From Candidatus Bathyarchaeota archaeon RBG_13_52_12 (GTDB lineage Archaea; Thermoproteota; Bathyarchaeia; TCS64), in the NCBI GenBank assembly GCA_001774245.1, contig MEZF01000110.1:2954-19919 (forward strand): a stretch of DNA of 16,966 bases, written 5' to 3'. Positions within the stretch are counted from its first letter, which is position 1. Each line of letters opens with the position of its first letter. Below the pieces are notes generated by a model, which was given only the letters and a program-made list of their open reading frames with translations, ran no database searches and was not told the origin of the DNA. Below, piece by piece: positions 1 through 6,139 of the stretch. The position numbers and the translations under genes were made by a program.

Positions 1-74
1 ATGGAGAGGCTCAGGCTGCCACCCGGTTTCCTCTCCGCCTCGACAACGCCCGCCCGCTCCTCAAGACTTAGCAC
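1..74 (-). CDS. Partial CDS, N-terminus only, unknown protein
   Basis: Read on the minus strand from a GTG at 74-72, an open frame runs off the left window edge: 24 codons, starting VLSLEERAGVVEAER. An in-frame TGA lies directly before the GTG, so the frame cannot extend further upstream. The residue composition (charged, Glu/Arg rich) looks like a real archaeal protein. A purine-rich stretch on the minus strand (GGGGG, near 88-92) lies about 13 bases upstream and a TATA-like TTTAAATAT near 123-132, so a start here is plausible. Too little is visible to name the family. The plus-strand frame from position 1 is also open for 35 codons but is Ser/Thr/Pro/Arg rich and looks like a shadow. Confidence 0.35.
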   Translation of the reverse strand, partial: MLSLEERAGVVEAERKPGGSLSLS

Positions 75-171
75 TCAGTACATAACCCCCAGAACAATTT
101 CTGCATAACACTTTTTTTCTTAGATATTTAAAGTGATCGAAGATACAGAGCGTAATTTGGTTTAAATGCCA

Positions 172-185
172 TTTTATATATAAAG
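172..185 (+). promoter_or_regulatory. TATA-like promoter element of the wHTH gene array
   Basis: The segment ttttatatataaag inside an AT-rich gap is the best archaeal TATA box upstream of the plus-strand gene array. Transcription would begin about 25 bases downstream, near 203, giving a leader of about 80 bases before the ATG at 284. A second, weaker AT element (agttaata, 251-258) lies about 29 bases before that ATG and could drive a leaderless transcript. Which is used cannot be told from sequence. Confidence 0.45.
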
Positions 186-199
186 CAAGAAATGCTAAT

Positions 200-223
200 G
201 CTCGGTTAACTTAATCAACGAGC
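200..223. repeat. Imperfect inverted repeat in the leader of the wHTH array
   Basis: Arms GCTCG (200-204) and CGAGC (219-223) are separated by 14 bases. As RNA, GCTC/GAGC plus GTT/AAC would pair with one bulged G, leaving a loop of about 9 bases. It overlaps the start site expected from the TATA box at 172-185. A tandem 6-mer, AATGCT twice (191-202), abuts it. The position suits an operator bound by one of the downstream wHTH proteins; this is inference. Confidence 0.35.
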
Positions 224-283
224 GATCCAACATAACAAGATCAAAAACAAAGTTAATAAGAAGTAGGGACCAGTTTTACATAA

Positions 284-538
284 ATGTCCGAGGAATTAAG
301 TCTAAAGGATAAGGTTTTCCGTAGCTTCCTCCATGATCCAACTTTAGGTCCCGAGCAGATGGCGGCCAAACTTGATGCTAAGTATAACTCCGTAAAAGAT
401 GCATTCGCCAAGCTCGCAAAGGAGGACCTCCTCCAGAGGAGTGGACGAGGTAACTACGAACCTAACTACGCTGGGATCGTGATCCACCTTATGGATAAGA
501 TCGAGGCGCTGGAGAAGCAGGCGAAATGCGATGTCTGA
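284..538 (+). CDS. Small winged-helix DNA-binding protein, array gene 1
   Basis: An 84-residue protein of unknown specific function. The predicted fold is a single wHTH: helix 1 near residues 8-17 (KVFRSFLHD), a helix-turn-helix near 20-50 (LGPEQMAAKLDAKYNSVKDA), a short wing ending in a Gly-x-Tyr type turn (RGNYEP, 55-60), then an amphipathic C-terminal helix (about 62-80) like the dimerisation helices of small archaeal regulators. There is no catalytic motif, signal peptide or membrane segment. It is the first of four tightly overlapping genes, and its stop overlaps the next start by 8 bases. The ATG has no well-spaced Shine-Dalgarno sequence (AGTAGGG lies about 14 bases away), so translation may be leaderless. 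It could be a transcription factor, a chromatin protein or a subunit of a multi-wHTH complex; Lrs14-like small regulators are the nearest known analogy. Confidence 0.8.
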   Translation: MSEELSLKDKVFRSFLHDPTLGPEQMAAKLDAKYNSVKDAFAKLAKEDLLQRSGRGNYEPNYAGIVIHLMDKIEALEKQAKCDV

Positions 539-788
539 GCTGATCGAAAAGGCGACTAAGGAGTTAAAGCCTGATACGGCACAGTTCAAAGTTCTCGCTT
601 ACCTCGCCTTCCGAGGCGCGAGTCTCCCTGGTACAATTAGTGAGGAGACGGGCATCGCGTCAGGTACCGTACGCCCGGTGCTCCGTAGCCTACTCGACAA
701 GGGCTACGTCAAGCAGATGGAGGATGGCAGCTACAGGAGCGTAATTCCCTTCACAGACTTCGTCTCGTATATTTTCGCAAAGAAGTGA
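531..788 (+). CDS. Small winged-helix DNA-binding protein, array gene 2
   Basis: An 85-residue single-domain wHTH protein. After a charged N-terminal helix comes LKPDT (12-16), then helix 1 with LAYLAFRG (22-29), an HTH around 31-57 (ISEETG, then TVRPVLRSLLDKG), a wing (MEDGSYRSV, about 63-71) and a C-terminal aromatic helix (FTDFVSYIF, about 74-82). It is clearly paralogous to array gene 4, which carries LEPDT, LAFRG and TVR at matching positions. The ATG lies inside the end of gene 1 (8-base overlap), and its own end overlaps gene 3 as GTGA, so the genes are probably translated in a coupled way and made in related amounts. DNA binding is inferred from fold only. The target and the cellular process are unknown. 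Confidence 0.8.
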   Translation: MSELIEKATKELKPDTAQFKVLAYLAFRGASLPGTISEETGIASGTVRPVLRSLLDKGYVKQMEDGSYRSVIPFTDFVSYIFAKK

Positions 789-1051
789 CATTGATGGTCG
801 GCACTGACGAGATTGAGGGACTGAGGCGGGCGGAGAGCCAGCAGCAAGTACTCCTCTGTCTCGTCGAAAGCGGCGAGGCTCTTACGAGCCAGGAGATCGC
901 TGAAAAATTAGGGCTCACCGTCAACGCAGTTAACATCGCTCTCTTCAACTTGAAAAACAAGGGGCTCGTTGACCCAGTGAGTCGTGGAGTGTACAGGTAC
1001 AAGCTCGGGCCGATCCTTGTCACCCTTCTCGAGGAGTACTTCAACAAATGA
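785..1051 (+). CDS. Small winged-helix DNA-binding protein, array gene 3
   Basis: An 88-residue protein if the GTG at 785 is used (GTGA overlap with the previous stop), or 85 residues from the ATG at 794. The 4-base overlap matches the coupling style of the array, whereas the ATG gives a length closer to its neighbours, so both are open. It contains a textbook MarR/TrmB-like wHTH: helix 1 QQVLLCLVESG (about 20-30), helix 2 SQEIAEKLGL, recognition helix NAVNIALFNLKNKG (about 46-60), wing VSRGVYRY (65-72), and a C-terminal amphipathic helix with LVTLLEEYF. It has no effector domain, so any regulation would come from dimerisation or partner proteins. The specific function is not recognisable. 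It ends with an ATGA overlap into gene 4. Confidence 0.8.
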   Translation: MTLMVGTDEIEGLRRAESQQQVLLCLVESGEALTSQEIAEKLGLTVNAVNIALFNLKNKGLVDPVSRGVYRYKLGPILVTLLEEYFNK

Positions 1052-1305
1052 GCGCTGATAAGCTCGACCAGCTTGAACCAGATACCTCCGCTTACAAGAT
1101 CATCTGCCACCTTGCCTTCAGGGGCAGCGTCCTCAAGCCGCAGGAGATAGCCGAAGCACTAAGGGAGAACGGCTCCACGGTCCGTGCACGTCTCGCAGAG
1201 CTGAAGAAACAGGGGCTCGTAGACTCCCGCCCCGAAGGTTATGTAGCTGTCGTGACGCCTTATGATTTAATAATGAAGCTATACAGAGATCTTGGGCGCA
1301 GATAA
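1048..1305 (+). CDS. Small winged-helix DNA-binding protein, array gene 4
   Basis: An 85-residue wHTH protein. LEPDT (9-13), HLAFRGSVL (20-28) and STVRARLAELKKQGLV (43-58) align with gene 2 (LKPDT, YLAFRGASL, GTVRPVLRSLLDKGYV), so the two are duplicates of each other. The wing ends at EGYVAVV (62-68), and a C-terminal helix with LIMKLYRDLG follows. The ATG overlaps the stop of gene 3 as ATGA, and a GAGGAG ribosome-binding-like stretch (1031-1036) lies 11 bases before it. It is the last member of the overlapping block; 56 bases separate it from the next gene. A DNA-binding role is inferred from fold. A heteromeric wHTH complex is possible because the genes are coupled, but nothing in the sequence proves it. 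Confidence 0.8.
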   Translation: MSADKLDQLEPDTSAYKIICHLAFRGSVLKPQEIAEALRENGSTVRARLAELKKQGLVDSRPEGYVAVVTPYDLIMKLYRDLGRR

Positions 1306-1337
1306 GAACCCACTTTCGGCTACCTCCCCGCCCCAAT

Positions 1338-1358
1338 CATATAGGTATCGTTTAAAAG
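1338..1358 (+). promoter_or_regulatory. TATA-like element(s) upstream of array gene 5
   Basis: The 56-base gap after gene 4 holds two AT-rich boxes, tcatatag (1338-1344) and gtttaaaag (1350-1358), just before the ATG at 1362. The first sits about 21 bases upstream of the start codon, close to the distance expected for a leaderless archaeal transcript. Gene 5 may therefore have its own promoter in addition to readthrough from the array. Confidence 0.3.
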
Positions 1359-1361
1359 TAC

Positions 1362-1763
1362 ATGGGAGAAAGTGGCCTCTGGGAAAAATTGTCTGAGAAG
1401 CAGCTTGGCGAACTAGGGAACAGAACAGACACGCTGCTCAAATTACGCAAGGCGCCGAGCCAGTTCCAGATAGTCTTCCACCTGCTAGGCACCGCGAGGA
1501 CCATGTCGGTGAAGGATTTATCCACCGAGCTGAGCCTCACTCCAAAGGCAACGGAGAGAGCGGTGGCGAAACTCCTCGAGAAGAACCTTATACAACGCAG
1601 CCCATTCAAGGACGGTGGCTACACATGCGATGCAAAGCAGATAGTGTTGGGCCTCCTCATCACCGTCTCCGACATGTACGAGGACTATGAGAGGGAGCAT
1701 CCTAGGCTAGCGCAGCCTGCTTCTCCCGGATCTGAGGAAGGACCTCCTTCTCCACCCAGTTGA
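1362..1763 (+). CDS. Winged-helix protein with Pro/Ser-rich tail, array gene 5
   Basis: A 133-residue protein built like the four upstream wHTH proteins but longer at both ends. It has a charged N-terminal helix region (1-30), helix 1 FQIVFHLLGTA (about 35-45), helix 2 VKDLSTELSL, recognition helix KATERAVAKLLEKNL (about 62-76), a wing with DGGYTC (84-89) and a hydrophobic/acidic C-terminal helix (about 92-112). From about residue 113 the protein becomes a Pro/Ser/Gly tail (LAQPASPGSEEGPPSPPS). That tail is encoded antisense to the last codons of the convergent gene (62-base overlap, 1702-1763), so it may be a late extension of the frame rather than a folded part. There is no recognisable Shine-Dalgarno sequence, and a leaderless start is plausible. 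Function unknown; it probably belongs with the array. Confidence 0.72.
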   Translation: MGESGLWEKLSEKQLGELGNRTDTLLKLRKAPSQFQIVFHLLGTARTMSVKDLSTELSLTPKATERAVAKLLEKNLIQRSPFKDGGYTCDAKQIVLGLLITVSDMYEDYEREHPRLAQPASPGSEEGPPSPPS

Positions 1764-2205
1764 CACCTTTCGCTGTCATTTTGTAGATACCACCCCTCCC
1801 TTCGGGGCGGAAGAGGAGACCCTTCTTCACCATCTCGTGGAGCCGGGCTGGAACAATGACCTTGCGACCGCTCTCGTCGAGGCTCACCTTAAGCTCCTTC
1901 CCAGTAGCCTGGTACCCCTTCAGAGCATAGAGTAGAAGCCCTATCGCCTCGTAGTGGCTTATCTCCTCTCTACAGACAAGAATGGGACCATCTCTCCTCA
2001 TCTCAACGACGTCTTTGAGGTGATCAAGGGCCTGCATAGATATGAGTCCCGATATCTTCTCGTTGAGCTGTAAAAGGTAGTCCTTGGTGAGCCAGTCGAC
2101 TCCTTTGAGCAGTTCCTCGGGCGTCTCCCCGGTGACTTGAATGTCTCCGAACTGGGTCTTCACGGTGAGGGTTAGTTTTGGCAATTTACTCTGCCCCTTG
2201 TGCAT
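1702..2205 (-). CDS. Beta-hairpin domain plus winged-helix protein (convergent, distal gene)
   Basis: A 167-residue two-part protein. Residues 9-45 form a predicted beta-hairpin then helix (LTLTVKTQFGDIQVTGETPE, followed by ELLKGVDWL). The same pattern opens the neighbouring gene product, so they are paralogs at least in this domain. A helical linker follows (about 45-75). Residues about 78-160 look like a wHTH with a long loop: REEISHYEAIGLLLYALKGY, then VIVPARLHEMVKKGLL, and a wing RPEGRGGIYKMTAKG. Its ATG lies inside the upstream gene (20-base overlap), implying a two-gene operon with translational coupling. Its 3' end overlaps plus-strand array gene 5 by 62 bases. I do not recognise a named family; a DNA- or RNA-binding regulator is the likeliest reading. 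Confidence 0.75.
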   Translation of the reverse strand: MHKGQSKLPKLTLTVKTQFGDIQVTGETPEELLKGVDWLTKDYLLQLNEKISGLISMQALDHLKDVVEMRRDGPILVCREEISHYEAIGLLLYALKGYQATGKELKVSLDESGRKVIVPARLHEMVKKGLLFRPEGRGGIYKMTAKGVNWVEKEVLPQIREKQAALA

Positions 2206-2629
2206 TCATAGTGTAAAGATATCCCCTCTTCTTGTCCTTCCAGCGGCGGATCGTCCCTTTCTTTACCAACCAGACGAGGACGCCGGAGAGAGTGGTTTTA
2301 GGGAAGAAGACAGCGTTCGCCTCCATCGCCTCTCTGAGCTCCGCGATTGTGCGGGGGGTCTTTCCCCACGGGTCGGCGAGAAGGGAGGTCACAGCCTCAC
2401 TGCACTGGGTGGTACGTGGAATCTGTGGTAAGGCCTCGGGCGTTCCGTTCTCTGCCTGCTTCTTGGGGCGAGGTCTGTGTCCTGTCGACTCACCCTGGAA
2501 GGACGCGGAGACCTTCTCGATTATTGTCTGTAGCTCGTCGAGGGTTGATAGGACCTCCGCTTTATCGCCGCCAAGCTCAACCTCCATTTCCCCTATCCTT
2601 ACCTTTAGGTGGAAGGGTGGGCGGCTCAA
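2186..2629 (-). CDS. Beta-hairpin domain plus winged-helix protein (convergent, proximal gene)
   Basis: A 147-residue protein read from a TTG at 2629; no ATG or GTG alternative lies upstream, and the frame opens with MSRPPFHLKVRIGEMEVELG. Residues 7-41 repeat the beta-hairpin/helix pattern of the downstream gene (hydrophobic strand, GxxxVxxxG turn, then EVLSTLDELQTII). A disordered, charged linker (about 45-75, rich in Lys, Arg, Pro and Glu) joins it to a wHTH (about 77-140: EAVTSLLADPWG, IAELREAMEA, recognition helix TTLSGVLVWLVKKGTI, wing KDKKRGYLYTM). Met-Asn-Ala near its end is the start region of the next gene in another frame. A TATA-like box 30 bases upstream suits a leaderless TTG start. 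Function unknown. Confidence 0.72.
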   Translation of the reverse strand: MSRPPFHLKVRIGEMEVELGGDKAEVLSTLDELQTIIEKVSASFQGESTGHRPRPKKQAENGTPEALPQIPRTTQCSEAVTSLLADPWGKTPRTIAELREAMEANAVFFPKTTLSGVLVWLVKKGTIRRWKDKKRGYLYTMNAQGAE

Positions 2630-2652
2630 GGTATCACAACTCGTATTACTTT

Positions 2653-2664
2653 GGTATTATAGGG
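2653..2664 (-). promoter_or_regulatory. TATA-like box for the convergent wHTH gene pair
   Basis: On the minus strand the segment reads ccctataatacc and is centred about 30 bases before the TTG at 2629, the spacing of a leaderless archaeal promoter. A second AT box (ttataagc, 2664-2671) lies next to it and a third (catataaaa, 2703-2711) further upstream. Confidence 0.4.
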
Positions 2665-2853
2665 CTTATAACAGTTGTCGAACGATATCATCAATAACTT
2701 CGTTTTATATGAAAAGGATTTGAAAGGTATAAAATGGCGATTTTTTCCCGGTTTCGTAGGATATTAGTACTGATACACTACATAATGTCGCATATAATTG
2801 AGATGATATAAAGTATATAATCATAATACGCATTTTAATGTACGAATATTATG

Positions 2854-2858
2854 AAAAA
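2854..2858 (-). terminator. Possible T-run terminator after gatE
   Basis: Directly after the gatE stop, the minus strand reads CC then TTTTT and enters an AT-rich region (2700-2855). Archaeal intrinsic termination depends on such T-tracts. There is no stable hairpin, and one short T-run is weak evidence. Confidence 0.25.
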
Positions 2859-2860
2859 GG

Positions 2861-4759
2861 CTACTTAGCGAGAAGTTCTCTGAGCTTCCTCTTTATCATA
2901 GCCTGAACATCGGCCGCCTTCGCCTTACCGCGGACCTCCGCCATCACAGCCCCCATTATGGGTCCCACTGCCTTCTCACCCATCATGGAGAGCGTCTCGG
3001 GGTTAGCCCTGATCTTAGCATCGATGATCGACGCAAGCTGAGCTTCGGATAACATACTGAGCCCGAGGGATACGATTGCCTCCTTCGCGGACTTCGCGGG
3101 GTTCTGGGCTAACCAAGTGAGTATGGGGGGGATGGACTCTTTTACAGTCTCCCCCGAGTCCACGAGGTTGAATGTGCCCCTTATGGCTACCTCTGTAAGC
3201 ACCTCGACTGGGACGCCATCCCTCTGCAGTTTCTTCAGGTCTTCTGTGAGGGTTACGGCGGCTAAGGTCGTCAGTGCCTTGTGGCTGCGGGTCAGCTCTT
3301 CGAAGAGACTCATGTAATCGCTGTCGACGATCTGCCTAGCGAGCTTCTCGTTGAGAGCGTAGTCCTTCTGGAAGCGTCTTAACTTGGCCTCGGGCATCTC
3401 GGGTAGACTCTTCTTAACAGTGGCGAGATGTTCGGGGGTTATGGTTATGGCCTTAACGTCGGTCTCGGGATACATACGTGCTGCTCCAGGACGCGGACGT
3501 GTGAATCTCGTCGTCCCATCGGGGTTAGCCGCCCGCGTCTCGAGGGGGATCTTATTGAAGACATCCAATGCTCGTTCTACGACTGCGGTGAGGGCACGCC
3601 TGCTCTTCTCGGCGTCGTCCGCGACTATGACAACGGCGTCGCCTTCAACTGCGCCGGTGAGCTCACGAAGCGCGTCAACCTCGGCCTGGGTGATGCTGTA
3701 GCCAGGGAGCTCGTCGGTGTGGAAGATGCCCCTGACACCTCCCCTGTATTTGGCGTGGTCGCTCATCTCGGTGCCAAGGCGCCTGTTGGGGCAGAGTTCC
3801 CTTCCGGTTAAGCTGGCGAACCCGGGGAGCTTGACCGCCTTGACGACGCCGCCCGCTTTGAGTGCGCCCTTAAGTATCTTTGATTCTGTATCATTGAAAA
3901 CTGCGGAGGCGTCGAGCTGATCATCCTTGATGTGCTCGGGTTTTACGCCACGATTGAGTAGTTCGTCCCTAATATCTAGTAGGCTCCACTGGCGCTGCGC
4001 CTCGTACTCGACGATGGTGGGCATCATGGGGAGGTCTTGGACGCCCTTGATCTCGACGACTTTCCCACCTTTGATGGAGACGTTGATGTCCTGTCGGATT
4101 GTTCCGAGGCCGCGGCGTACCTTCCCCGTTGCGCGTAGTATGCTGCCAATCCTGAGGGCGACCGCCTGGACCTCGCTTGGATCGTGCATGTCTGGGGCTG
4201 TAACGATCTCCATGAGGGGTATACCTAGGCGGTCGAGGCGGTATCGGACTGTTCTCCCCTCCTCGCCAACGATCCTAGCGGCGTCCTCTTCCAGGCTGAT
4301 CTGTTGTATCCCGTATCTCTTGCCTTCTACTTCGATCGCGCCGCCAAGGCTCACGACGCATGTGCGCTGAAAGCCGCCTGTGTTGCTCCCGTCTACGACA
4401 GTCTTTCGCATCACGTGGACCTCGTCCACTGGGTGGCTCCCCACCATGAGGGCGAATCTTAGGGTGAGTTCGAGCGTTTCAAGGTCTAGAGGACCCGGCG
4501 GTTCCTCGTCCATCTCGACGAGGCATGTCGTGGCGCTGTCTCCTTCGTACTGGATGGTTTTACCCTGGAGGAACTCGAAGAGGGCTGCTGGGTCGAACTC
4601 GCCCAACTCGCTTTGGCTTGGGCGGAGGCGGCGGAGGAATTTGAACTCAGGCTCGGCCTCACTAAGAGTCGGTGGGCAGCTACAGAAGAGCTTGTGCTTC
4701 GTTGCGAGTTCTTGGTGGACCTCGATGCCTACCTTGAGCCCGATCTTCTTGTAGTCCAT
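2861..4759 (-). CDS. gatE: Glutamyl-tRNA(Gln) amidotransferase subunit E
   Basis: This is the tRNA-binding/kinase subunit of the archaeal GatDE complex. It activates misacylated Glu-tRNA(Gln) by phosphorylation and amidates it with ammonia from GatD, giving Gln-tRNA(Gln) where no glutaminyl-tRNA synthetase is used. The 632-residue length is normal for GatE. The GatB/GatE signature VGIEVHQEL is at 10-18, followed by FCSCPP (25-30). RQDINVSIKGG is at 222-232, and an AspRS-like insertion (about 295-425), which separates GatE from GatB, precedes RMYPETDV (428-435). The C-terminal third is helical and contains the YqeY-like tail that contacts tRNA. Its ATG follows the gatD stop codon with no gap, so the subunits are translated together. 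The end is marked by TAG and an AT-rich region. Confidence 0.97.
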   Translation of the reverse strand: MDYKKIGLKVGIEVHQELATKHKLFCSCPPTLSEAEPEFKFLRRLRPSQSELGEFDPAALFEFLQGKTIQYEGDSATTCLVEMDEEPPGPLDLETLELTLRFALMVGSHPVDEVHVMRKTVVDGSNTGGFQRTCVVSLGGAIEVEGKRYGIQQISLEEDAARIVGEEGRTVRYRLDRLGIPLMEIVTAPDMHDPSEVQAVALRIGSILRATGKVRRGLGTIRQDINVSIKGGKVVEIKGVQDLPMMPTIVEYEAQRQWSLLDIRDELLNRGVKPEHIKDDQLDASAVFNDTESKILKGALKAGGVVKAVKLPGFASLTGRELCPNRRLGTEMSDHAKYRGGVRGIFHTDELPGYSITQAEVDALRELTGAVEGDAVVIVADDAEKSRRALTAVVERALDVFNKIPLETRAANPDGTTRFTRPRPGAARMYPETDVKAITITPEHLATVKKSLPEMPEAKLRRFQKDYALNEKLARQIVDSDYMSLFEELTRSHKALTTLAAVTLTEDLKKLQRDGVPVEVLTEVAIRGTFNLVDSGETVKESIPPILTWLAQNPAKSAKEAIVSLGLSMLSEAQLASIIDAKIRANPETLSMMGEKAVGPIMGAVMAEVRGKAKAADVQAMIKRKLRELLAK

Positions 4760-6091
4760 CTATGGCTTCCTCCTAGTGTATGGGGTCCGAGGGTTATACT
4801 CCCCCGCGACGTTCTCCTTTAGCAGCCTCCTTGCCTCCTCAGGGGTCTCCGAGTTGCCGAGGCTCCACATCATCTTAACATAAGCGGTCTCGGGCAGCAT
4901 GTCTTCCAGTGGCTCGACGCCGCGGCGGGTGAGCTCTCGCCCCATGCTGTAGACGTTCATGTTGACGCGCCCCCAGATGCACTGGCTGGTCATCCCCATT
5001 AACACGCCGGCCTTATCTGCGTGGCTGATGGCATCGTAGCAACTCTCGGAGACGTGGCCGAGACCTGTCCCCTCGAATACTATGCCCTTGAAGCCCGCAT
5101 TGACGAGGGTGTCGACTATGAGTGGGTCGAAGTTGGGGTGAAACTTTAGGAGGGCTACCTTCTTCTCGAACCTGTTCCTGATCATAGGCTCCGAGTCTTG
5201 ACGAGGCCTATAGTGTTCAGCGATCATCTCGGTCCTACCGTCCTTATATCGGGCAATGGGGCTGGCGTTTACGGTCTGGAAGGCGTAGCGGGCGCTGGAG
5301 TGGCACTTGCGTACCTTGGCCCCGGGATGAAATATTATAGAGTCGTCGCCAGTGCCCTCGTGCATGCCAAGGACAACCTCGGCGAATGGGGCGTGGGCTG
5401 CTGCATTGACGACGGCGACGAGGTTTGTGGCGGAGTCGCTGCTGGGGCGGTCGCTGCTGCGTTGGCTGCCGACGAAGATGACGGGTATAGGTAGGTTCTG
5501 AATAGCTAGGCTGAGGGCTGCAGTGCTGTAACCCATAGTGTCGGTTCCGTGGGTGATCACGATACCATCCGCGCCCTGCTTGATCTTCTCAGCAACCCTC
5601 TTCGCCATCCCCTCCCAGTGTTCCGAGTTGATGTTCTCGCTGAAGACGCTGTAGAGGATGTCTGCCTCTATCTGGGCTATGTCGGCTAGCTCGGGGACTA
5701 TGCTTAGGAGGTCTCTGCTCGACATGGCGGCGTAGACGCCGCCGGTAACATAGTCGACCCGACTCGCGATTGTACCGCCTGTACTTATGATGCTGACCTT
5801 AGGGAGCCCTTCCTTAACGGGTGGTAGGGGTGGTGGATGGAACTCAGGCTTGACTGCCTCCCCGATCTTCTCAACGCGGAGATCGTCGCTGTAAGCTATT
5901 CCGATGTTGTAACCAGTCTTCTGCTTTATAATGAGGTGCCACTCATCGGAGTTCTCGACGCGGGGTAGGAGTGTACCCTCGTAGGTATCACTGCCCTTGT
6001 TAACACTGACGACGTCTCCGACACCGACCTTAGCGTGGGTGAGGAGCTCCCTGAGTTTCCCTCTGTAGCCGGGGAGAGTCTCGGCAACCAT
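4760..6091 (-). CDS. gatD: Glutamyl-tRNA(Gln) amidotransferase subunit D
   Basis: This is the glutaminase subunit of GatDE. It has an asparaginase-type fold that releases ammonia from glutamine and channels it to GatE. The protein has 443 residues. An N-terminal small beta-barrel domain (about 1-85) is followed by a Pro-rich linker (PPPLPPVKEG) and the asparaginase domain from about 97. The catalytic residues are all visible: TGGTIAS (104-110, nucleophile-type Thr107), HGTDT (181-185, Thr183 and Asp184) and Lys262 in VRKCHS. GSQRSSDRPSSDSATN (208-223) is the usual asparaginase/GatD conserved block. It lies 48 bases after elp3 and directly before gatE on the same strand. The ATG at 6091 has no obvious Shine-Dalgarno sequence. 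Confidence 0.97.
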   Translation of the reverse strand: MVAETLPGYRGKLRELLTHAKVGVGDVVSVNKGSDTYEGTLLPRVENSDEWHLIIKQKTGYNIGIAYSDDLRVEKIGEAVKPEFHPPPLPPVKEGLPKVSIISTGGTIASRVDYVTGGVYAAMSSRDLLSIVPELADIAQIEADILYSVFSENINSEHWEGMAKRVAEKIKQGADGIVITHGTDTMGYSTAALSLAIQNLPIPVIFVGSQRSSDRPSSDSATNLVAVVNAAAHAPFAEVVLGMHEGTGDDSIIFHPGAKVRKCHSSARYAFQTVNASPIARYKDGRTEMIAEHYRPRQDSEPMIRNRFEKKVALLKFHPNFDPLIVDTLVNAGFKGIVFEGTGLGHVSESCYDAISHADKAGVLMGMTSQCIWGRVNMNVYSMGRELTRRGVEPLEDMLPETAYVKMMWSLGNSETPEEARRLLKENVAGEYNPRTPYTRRKP

Positions 6092-6139
6092 CTAGAATCA
6101 GGGATTTCTACCGTTGCCCCGGGTATTAAGAGATGCGGG

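Noticed and set aside
2681..2704. AACGA-N14-TCGTT inverted repeat with the same 14-base spacing as the palindrome at 200-223
   Set aside because: The arm sequences differ, and 5-base arms are expected by chance in AT-rich DNA.
3117..4822. Several plus-strand open frames of 66-147 codons opposite gatE
   Set aside because: Ser/Arg/Pro-rich shadows of a conserved gene; no ribosome-binding sites or recognisable domains.
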